DNA of 64,000 nucleotides from Apteryx mantelli (lineage: Eukaryota; Chordata; Aves; Apterygiformes; Apterygidae): positions 39,376,668 through 39,440,667 of the forward strand of contig NC_089981.1 of NCBI RefSeq assembly GCF_036417845.1. Direction: 5' to 3'. The notes below the pieces were generated by a model. It worked only from the letters and a program-made list of their open reading frames with translations, was not told where the DNA came from and ran no database searches. Below are positions 1-10,000 of this stretch, piece after piece. How positions within the stretch are numbered: position 1 is the stretch's first letter; the number at the start of each line of letters is the position of its first letter. A program made the translations under genes and the position numbers.

Positions 1-918
1 AAGGTGTGCATTTCTGTCCCCACAGTGTGCTAGCATTACAGTACCATCTATTCCTGCAGTACCTCTGTGTAGGAAGATACGTCTAACCCAGACAAAAATC
101 TAACTCAGAAGGAAAAAAAAACTCAGCATAAGGCAAAGGACAAGAATGAATGGAAAAGACAAATGAAGCACCAATTTATCTAGGCTTAAACTGCCATGGA
201 ACTTAACCACCTGAGCAGGACAGTACAAATCACCTCTACCTGACTATGTATTTGAAACTATTTCTAACAGATTTTGATTCTGACAGCCCTCTTAATAAGA
301 TGAGAATTTGCTGAAAAGATTATAGCTAAAATGCTGGACCTAGCACCCGTCATTTCCTGGACAGGCTATAGTGTGCCTGTTTCAGCAAAGAGTCCTAAAA
401 TCCTATCTGAGAGACCACAATGTCCTTTTTCTACATTGTTGAACTGAAGTAGCAGCACTCAAAGGTTCATGCTAGGTGCTTAAACACAAAGAATCTTGAT
501 AAGCTTGATTGCTTTTGCAATCAGTAGAAACACTTTCAAAGGAAAAGCACGCTGCTAGCAAAACATTCTCTTTGAAAAGTCTCAGTTTTGGAGTTCGCTC
601 CAGTAGCTAACTAGAGAAACTGAAATCTTGGACAGCAAAAAGCCTTCCTTACATGGCGAGTTCCCAAAATGAATAAAGACAAGCTAAGGGTGTCATTTGA
701 CAGTGCTATATTTTATGGGCTTTACTTTTTCTTTAAGTTCGTTTCCTAACTGAAATTCATATTTGATTGCCCAACTATGGTTGATTAGCACATGTCAAAG
801 CCTCCGAGAGCACTGGGTAAACACTTCATGCAAAATTATCTTTTGTACAAAACCAAATAGCTTTTTGAATTCGTTACTGACCAGATGAGTTGAGTGGTCC
901 ATATAAGCTATTTCTTAC
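1..918. other. intron of the giantin-like gene, running off the left edge
   Basis: This stretch follows the donor of the last visible golgin-like exon (gtaagaaa on the minus strand at 918). I see no further coiled-coil reading frame with splice sites and no repeat that I recognise. Confidence 0.5.
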
Positions 919-1032
919 TTTCAATTGCTGGTCCTTGGCATCCAGTTCTTTTTGCAACATGTCTATGACCTGTGTCCTTCCCAGCATGACTTCTTCCTTT
1001 TCATGGAGCTTCTGTTTCAAGGCCTTTAGTAA
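919..1032 (-). CDS. giantin-like exon 9, last visible exon
   Basis: 38 codons, phase 0, acceptor tttgctag after a T-rich tract, donor gtaaga. [20 protein letters not shown] matches giantin's RKLEEHEESLVGRAQVVDLL in spacing and in the GRxQVxDxLQ core. This is the strongest single support for the family call. Confidence 0.76.
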
Positions 1033-4000
1033 CTAGCAAAAAAAATAAAAAATAAAAATAAAAAATCAAGCAATCAATAAAGGAGTTAAAACTTTCACAG
1101 AATGACAGAATGGTTGAGGTTGAAACAGACCTCTGGAGATCATCTAGTCCAACCCCCCTGCTTAAGCAGGGTCACCTACAGCATGTTTCCAAGGATTGTG
1201 TTCAGGCAGTTTTTGAGTATCTCCAAGGAAGGAGACTTCACAACCTCTCTCAGTAACCTGTTCCAGCACTCAGTCACCCTCACAGTAAAAAGGTTTTCCC
1301 TCGTGTTCAGATGGAATTTCCTGTGTTTCAGTTTGTGCCCATTGCCTCTCATCCTATCGCTGGGCACAACTGAAAAGAGTCTGGCCCCATCCTCTTGACA
1401 TCCTCCCTTAAGATACTTGTACACGTTAGTAAGATCCACTCTCAGCCTTCTCCAGGCTGAACAGTCCCAGCTCTCTCAGCCTTTCCTCATATGAGAGATG
1501 CTCCTGTTCCTTAATCATCTTAGTAGCCCTTTGCTGGACTTGCTCCAGTAATTCCCTGTCTCTCTTGTATTGGAGAGCCCAGAATTGGACACAGCACTCC
1601 AGGTGTGGCCTCACCAGGGCCAAGTAGAAGGGGAGGATCACCTCCCTCAACCTGCTGGCAATGCTCTTCCTAATGCAGGCCAGGATACCATTGGCCTTCT
1701 TGGCCACAAGGGCACATTGCTGCCTCATGGTCAACTTGTCCACCAGGACCTTCTCCTCCTCTCTCTCTCTCTCTTTCAGAAGAGAAAGAAAAAGACTTAA
1801 CTTTATTTTTTTCCCAACCAGACATCTGAATTGTGCGCAGAACTTATTAATTATATGATTCCAAATTTCCCATGGCTAAGTCAAAACAAGCTACAGTGTT
1901 TCCAAACCAACATACCTGTTCTAGGTCAGCACTTGCGTCAGATTTAGCAGCTAATTTAAAGAGCTCCTGCTCATGCTTTTCTCTCTGTGCTTCCAGTTCC
2001 TTTTCCTTTTCCTGGATAATATTTTGAAACATACAAACCTGAAAACATATAGAAATTAAATATGAAACTAGTCCATGAGGTTATATTAAAAGTACACTGA
2101 ATTGTCTAATTAAAAGTACAGTGAGATAACAGTCTATCTTAAGTCTAAATTTTGCTTCCACTTAACAGTCTACACAGTGATTTGGAAGTCAGTGGTGCAT
2201 GTAGATAAACCCTCAACTTCAATGAAATTTGTCTCAATTTCACAGTAGCAAACTTTAAATGAGAAGGATATTATTATTAATCCTTGTTAACATCACAGAT
2301 CTCCACTTTCACTTCTTGGATGCCACTGTTCTGATACTTATTTCATTTCCAAAAGTTCACACAGACCACATCCATTTCTAGCATGTTTCTATGAATTAAT
2401 CCCAAGTGGCAGCTTTGAAACATAGTTGCCTCCCCCCTCAAATACTTGTATTCTTCTTCCAGTGTGTCTTCATTAGCTACCTTATGATTTTTATAAGAAC
2501 TGGATATAACTCTGAGGAACTTGCTAATGATACTTTGAATAAAAATTCAAGATTCTTTTTCAACATAAGCACTTTTTCACATAAAGTCCTACCCAGATTT
2601 CTAGATGAGTGAGTACACTGTGCTCATCAAGATGGCTTTTATAGTCTCCACTGTTTCTCTTCCTTTATTTTCTGTATCAAAATTAATACCTATGTGGTAC
2701 TAAACAGGGGCAGTCATGTTCAGGATCAAAGTAGTATTTCTGGTACAGGTAAATAAACATCAAATGATGTAGGCAATACTGAGATGAACAGTTTTGCACA
2801 TGGTAGAACTTAAATTCTGAAGTGTCAAGCACGTTACACTGAAATCTGAGGCTTAACTTCAGAGGAGGCTGGAAGAGCCTCATAGCACCAAGAAACGGAC
2901 GATGTGTTCCCTAGTTCCAATTTATTTATTTTTTTTAATATTATTTAAGGAGCTGTTGTTTGTCCTGGCCTGTTTACCAGCCACTAACTTTTCTAGAAAA
3001 GTTCCCCATTAAGTATACCAAACTTTTTCAGCTTTTTTCCCCAAAGTCAATCAGGAGGAAAATACAATTTTTTCAATGCTCCCACGCTCAAAAGTGTGCC
3101 AGACAGCTCACAGCACAAGTGAAAGCAATCTGCCAATTAGCCATATTGTGATAATAGTTAAAATAATCCAAAAACACTAGTAGCCACTGCACGTGTACAT
3201 TTTTGGCAGCACAACATCAGATGTAGTGAAATAAGGAAGAGAGGTTTGGCAGTTGTTTGACTAGAACTCTGCACAACTCATTTCACCCTGCTACACGTTA
3301 ATTCCTCTGTTCCCAACCGTTAGCCACATCTTTGAAGTCCTTCCTCACACAATGCTTTCATCTTCAGTTATCACTAGCACAAAATACCTACTGTTTCATT
3401 ATTCTCATTTCATCTAATCACCAGCTCAATCTTCACTCAAGAATCCTCCAAAGGTAAGAATAGCATTTCTTAGTGAAAATAGTTCTTAGTGAAGTTAGAC
3501 AGAAGTTCTTGAGATAGTGGCAGCACAGCCAGGATACTACTTCTTCCACCAAAGAATGTAAACATTTTACAGTGGGTTTACTTACATTTTCCATGTATGT
3601 AGCTTCTCTTTCTTGGAAACGCTCTCTTTCTTTATTTTGATTATTTTTAAGACTCTCAATCTGTTCCTGGAACAAGCTACACTTTTCTTCACTGTCTCCA
3701 ACCTTCTTGGTAAGATTCTGAACCAGAATCTCCATGCTTCGTAGTGATGATTCTTTCATGGACAGCTGATTCTTCAGAATGCAAACCATAAAACAATTAG
3801 AGGAATGTACCCAGGAAACAGACAAAGCAATCATCGTGAAGCTAACTACTAGCGCCTTCTTCAGTTAAAGCATTAAAATCTAAATTCAGGTCTGCTTTTA
3901 AGTGAAATCTGTCAGCATAATACTGCAAAACATTTCAAGATTCTCCTATAAATGATTCTGGAAAAGAAGCAAACAAATGCAGATCTATTAACATAAATGA

Positions 4001-7000
4001 AAATAATCAATAGAGAAATTTTATTCACATGAATAACTGCAGAGGATTTGTGCTTCAGAGCAGGATCCACTGTTTAACACATCAGAATTTGCTGATTCCT
4101 TGAAACATCTATGGAGATTTTATAATTGAGTTTCTAATATGATACCTTCAATTCTTCATCGGGCAAGAATATTTCACTAGCAACACCACCTGATCCACAT
4201 GCTATCTGTAAATCAATGATATAGGCATCTCTTTCAGCTAACTTCTTTTCCTTTTCTGCTAGCATGGCATCCATTTCAGCCCCTCGACAGTGCTGGGCCT
4301 CCAACTCAGCATTCTGAAAATGAAAAGAGGGCATTTAACCTATACGTCTATCATCTACAGCATAGAAGACAGGATTGAACTGTTTATCTCCTTATTGCCT
4401 ATTTTAGGATACTGAAACAATTAAAATCAAATTTACAGCCTGAATCTATTTTGACTATCAATCATTTAATTAGTAAGCCTCTTTCTCTCTGAAGTACTGC
4501 AGCATTCATATTCATGCAGCTTTCCACAGTCAACAGTAATGTCCACAGACCAGATCACCGCACAGAACAACTATAAACCATAAAATGAAATCATTCCTTG
4601 CTTACATTTCTTCCTGTTATGACTTATTTTTTCCAACAAGAAAAACAGAAGCAAAACAGCATTTTCATTCAAAATGAGAGATTTAAAGCTAACATTAACC
4701 CACAAAGTTCATATTTTTGTTTGTCTATTCCATTTCTGTTCAAACTGCTATAAAAGCATACTTGAGGCCTCAGTGTTCACTGAAGACACAAATGAGAGAA
4801 TTCTCACTGCATTGGCCTAGGCAGGTTGTTCTCTGTCTTCTCAGTAGAGAACGTTCTCAGCATGTGTGTCAGGTCTTTAAATATAATCCACACCACGAAT
4901 GTGAAAAAAACATACACTTAGCATCATATAAAACACCACCTTTTTTTGCAACTCTTCATTTTTTTGTATGATCTGGGATTCTAGTTCTTCAATTCTCCTT
5001 CTCAGCACTAATATTTTCCCACGATTTGCAGCAGCATTTTCCTGGTCGCCATCTCTTGATGCCTGCAAGGGCAGGAAGGTTTACATTCCATAATTAAGTA
5101 ATGACTGACTTCTGCACCTCTACCTGTTCAAACAGTACGGGTGAAAAAAAGTGGAGTTTACTCATGGTTCATGTTTCAGTTCTCTCATATTTTAAGTATT
5201 CCAAGTAGAAACTAGCCAAAGCAGAAACAGTATTTATATCAAGCTTCTAAAAATCTTCAAATTTTAATTATTAATGATAGTCATTGAGGCAAAGTGGATT
5301 GAAACATGCTACAAGGGCATACAATTCCTCTGACAAGTGTAATCTGTATAATCCAGTCCGAGGAACAAGGAAGTATTTGGGGGGGACTTTTCTTTAAGTG
5401 TAAATTAAACAGCTCCAAAGAACAACGTTTCTAACCAAAATTCAGTAGGTACAAATACTGAGTTACAGAAATTATTTGCCTTTACAAAAAATATCCAAAT
5501 CCAATTGCTAAGAATATGTTTTACTAGAAAAATAGATCGGAAGCATAAATAATCAGCTACTCCATGCTTTGGAGGACATGTTGGGACTCCAATAGACTGA
5601 TCTATCTCTGTCCCATTTCAGCATCTCTTTAAAAAAAGAAGCAACCTAGAAACATTAAAGCCTCACTGAAGTTATTTTGTAAGTTCTATGAAGTCAAAAT
5701 ATGTTACTTTAAAGATATACAAGTCTACTCAAACCTCTCCATTACTAAAAACAGGTTTTAAAATCTCTGAATCTGTTAACAGTAGAACACTGGTCTCTTA
5801 AATGAGAGATTCTTACGCATTTACGTTTTGCTACCAATACCATTTTTACATTTCTATTTTTATCTTGGATGTTAAAATAAACAAGTTAGTTTTGTTCTCA
5901 CTTTTCCTCATCAACTTATCTTCCTGATTCATGTGTTAAAAGTTTGAGCTGCAAATATTAAAGACAAAGGTTAGTAAAAAAAAAAAAAAAAAAAAAAAAA
6001 AAGTTACTAAAAGATATCAAAAGGAATATATAATTTTCTAAATTACTATAAAAAGATAGAATAGGAATGAGTTAGAAACACAGAGATGGACAAAGAACAC
6101 CTGCACACCCTACCATGATCCTAATCTGACTCAGCTCAAAATTTAGACTTCGGTTCCACGTTTGGGTACAGCACACAGTTTTTTGCAGCATCACAGAAAT
6201 TATGTCTACTTTTAAATGTAAGGACACTTACTTTTTTTTGTTCTGCTTTTGCCTCTAGGCCTCCTGATGCCGATAACTGTTTCTTAAGTTCTTCCAACTG
6301 TGAGGTTAGAGATGCGACCTTGGCTTTGTTTTGCAGCTTTACTTTGGAAAGTTTGGCATCAGCAGATTCCTTTTCCTCCTGCGAACACCAGAGTAATGAA
6401 GGAATGAAATTAATATGTGAACAACTGCATCCTTCAATCCTCCCATTAAAAAAAAACAACAAAAAAAACCAAAACCCCCCAAGGAATCTAAAATAATTAC
6501 CAAAAAATCTTTCCTCTGAAGAGACATTACTACGACCTGTGCTACAGGTCTGCGTATAGAAAACAATCTCCCTTTCATGATTTAAACTTTCTGCACATGG
6601 ATATTATTACTATATAGAATCCACAGCATTATGATACAATGTCAATACAATGTTAAGGCTTACATTTTTAACAAGAACATTGATTTAGGATTCTTTTATT
6701 TTTTGATGCCCAAAGACGGACAGTTTCATAACACTACAATAGCAGATTTTATTTTGTTTAAGGGAGAGCCTTAATTTATAAGTTTTAGAAAATTTCATAT
6801 GTTAACACTTGATTTTTACTCTCCACAGAAGACAATTTCTAAAAAGCATAAAAAATACTCTTTCGCAGGAACAGACCAGACTTACTGATGTTTAAAAAAA
6901 TCACACAGAATGACAAATCCTCAAAAGTCTTCAGGACATTACATATAAATTCCTTCTAGTAACACCAGTCAAAAGCAGAGGATAACATGTAGTAGCATTA

Positions 7001-10000
7001 ACAATATATGACTACTATAAAACAAAAAAAAATTTATAATGGAAGAAGAAATTTGAAAAATATCTATAGAAACTCAGTTTGAGGTAAATTGGCACTCTAC
7101 TAAATGTCCAGTAATGATCGGGATGGCATTTTTTCCATATATAGCCTAAAATGACCATGAGTTTCTCTGAAAGTCAGTCTGAAATTGGTATTTGTCCCTT
7201 ACATTTATTAAATGCACCTGTTCTTACAAGGAACACGTTGCTTGTGTAATACCCAAACTGGGTTACAATTTTAGAAACAGAAGATGCATTGGCAAAAAGC
7301 TCTAACATCCAAGAAACATAACCAACTAACTGTGAACGCCGCTTCCTGTTTTCCTACAGCTGATCTACCTGACTTTAAACTTGTGTCCCAGAAAACGACT
7401 AAAGCCTTTTTCTTATTTCTTTTTCTTTGAACCGTCCTTTTGACAAGACGACACACAGAGTACCTTTAACTGCCGGTCTTTACTGCGAAGCTCCGCATCC
7501 TTCTCTCTGACGAGCTCCTTTAGCTGTGCCACCAGCTGCTCAGTGCTCCTCAGCTGCTCCATGAGATCAGCCAGCGACATGCTGCCCACGTGCTCCGAGC
7601 CAGCGGCCTGCAGACATTAAGTTCACTTTGAAGAAACAAAACAGTGCAAACAACACTGTTTGTGCAAAACCTGTCATTAGCTTTTTAGCACGTTCAAATC
7701 TTATTGGAGCACACTACTAAAACTCACACATACTATCCAGACAGTTTTTAGCTAGTCTGATAGATACAATAGCAGAAGGGCTGATACAGAATCTCATTTA
7801 AAAGATTTCATAACATAACCATAATAATCTGATTTCTTCTGTGCAAAAAAACTCCTAACAGTTTAGTCAGAAAAATATGCTAGTACATTTGAACATGATA
7901 AAGCAATTCCTGTATTTTCCCATCTTCAGGGACTCCTTTCAGCACCTTCCTTTTCCTCATCTTTATAAACCCATGTCTAGATTACAAATTCTTATGAGCA
8001 ACAATTTTCCCCTCTGTCTTCCTGAAAATCACCTAAGTCCTGTGTGTATTAACAAACAAAATCTTTCAAGAACATTTGCTCTATCCAGCACTTCTAATGC
8101 AGCTTAAGTTTTTAAGGAAGAAGCAAAAAAACAGCGTTCTTCACCTTTCCATCAATAAGTTCTCATAAAATAAACTTGAACACAATTACAGTAATAGATC
8201 ATTTCAAATAAAAAAGTGAGGGGGGGAGCCTCATTTTGGATGGTTAAAGAAAACCACAAAAATAACAAATAGTTACACTGAATGACAACCAATTTTATGT
8301 ACAAGGACTCCTTTACTCAGGAATACTGCCACAAGTCTAGCAGAGAACTTCCTTCCAATAACATGAAATTATAAATCTTAGAAGTTGGGTTAGGAATATT
8401 TACTTGGAATACAGCAAAACAGTCAAAGCCTGTTGGTATTTAAAACTGAGCTTCCTCATTTACTGGATTTTCATCATAATTTCCAGTAATAGTGTTCTTG
8501 AACTTACTGGTGATAAAATATTTATATTGAACATACTGTACATGAAAAACACAGTTGCAACAAAGTTTATGTAATTTCTACAGATGTTTTCCTAAAGCAA
8601 GATAAGCATAGCAAAGAGGAATCAAGCAGCTGTATTACACACGGAGAATTAAACACCAAGCAGACTGGAAGCAAGAAGCCAACTTGACTTGGCATCCTAA
8701 CACTGAATCTTGGTAAAACCAGTTAAGAAACTTCCTTATAAAAAGCAAATATGATTAGTATATCCTCAATTCAAAATTTTCTACTTCAGAAGTTTTAAAG
8801 AAATTGTCATTTTAATAGTAATTCAATACTTACTACTGGTTTTGAAGAAGAATCATCTCCACTACCCCATTTCCACATAGTTTCAAGATGGCTATGAGAA
8901 AATAAAGAAAATAATATCACAGTAAATATCAGTGACACTCAGATAACTAGTTAACTTGTACTTCTCTCCACATATGTGAGTGTAAAATACTTGAAGCTAA
9001 CTCAAAATGGTTGTTAAATTCCGACAGCAACTCTGATTGCTCCCATTGGTAGTTGCTGGGAAAGAATAAAATTAGTATTGTTGTGTATTATGCCTTTTCT
9101 AAAAACTGCAAATCAGTTAAGTGTCAATACTACAAAAAAAAAATCTGAAAACTAGTCTCAAAAATAAAAATGCCATAAAGTATTATTCAGCATAGGTGCC
9201 ATTTCCACAGAGAAAAAAAATGAACAAACCATATATAGCTTGCTAATATCTAACCTGACCTTAAACAGACTCTACTTGCCATGGCTGTACAACAGGGATT
9301 ATGTCAATGCACATTTCTATAAAATCATACATAAAGAGTAAAAACATTGAAGAAGTCCATACTGCATTAATTGCTATGTAACTGCTGCATATCTGACACG
9401 TGAAATGAAGGTTGCAACCCTTGATATCATGGATCAACATCTGAAACGTCAGCATCTGAAACTCCAGGAACAGCAAGTGTTCATTGTTTCTCTTGTTCAG
9501 AACGGAGCCCCACGAATTTCTAAATGGTACCAAAGTATCAGACTTGCACATAACTACACTCTTTGATCACGGCAAGCTGTAGTTTCGTAATAAACACAAG
9601 TGCCAGAATACGGTTTTAAAAAACAAAACCTCCAAAACCAAATAGGTACAAGGCAGCTCAAAGTTTCAGAAAGACCTTTACTGAATAACAATGACAAGCT
9701 TGGACGAGAAAAAAATTGGCAAAGTCTTTAAAACAGCTCATGCAATATTTTCCAAATTGTGTCTTGGAGATGTATATTAAGGGCAGAATAACATATCTTG
9801 CTCTACCTCTGGATTATATTCCAAATAGCAGCATGAAGGGAGAAGCCGAGCTGTAACTGTTCAATAAGTCTCATGCTGAACTAGTAATGTCCAAAGAAAA
9901 ATAATCTGTCCCTTCTAAACTGTATTACTTTCTTTTGAAATATGCACGCACAGGGTATCAGTCAATGCTACTGAATTTGGAAAACAGTTTATAATAAAAC

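Noticed and set aside
5976-6002. A27 run as a tail of a retroposed gene or SINE
   Set aside because: No element body or target-site duplication seen on either side; kept only as a homopolymer.
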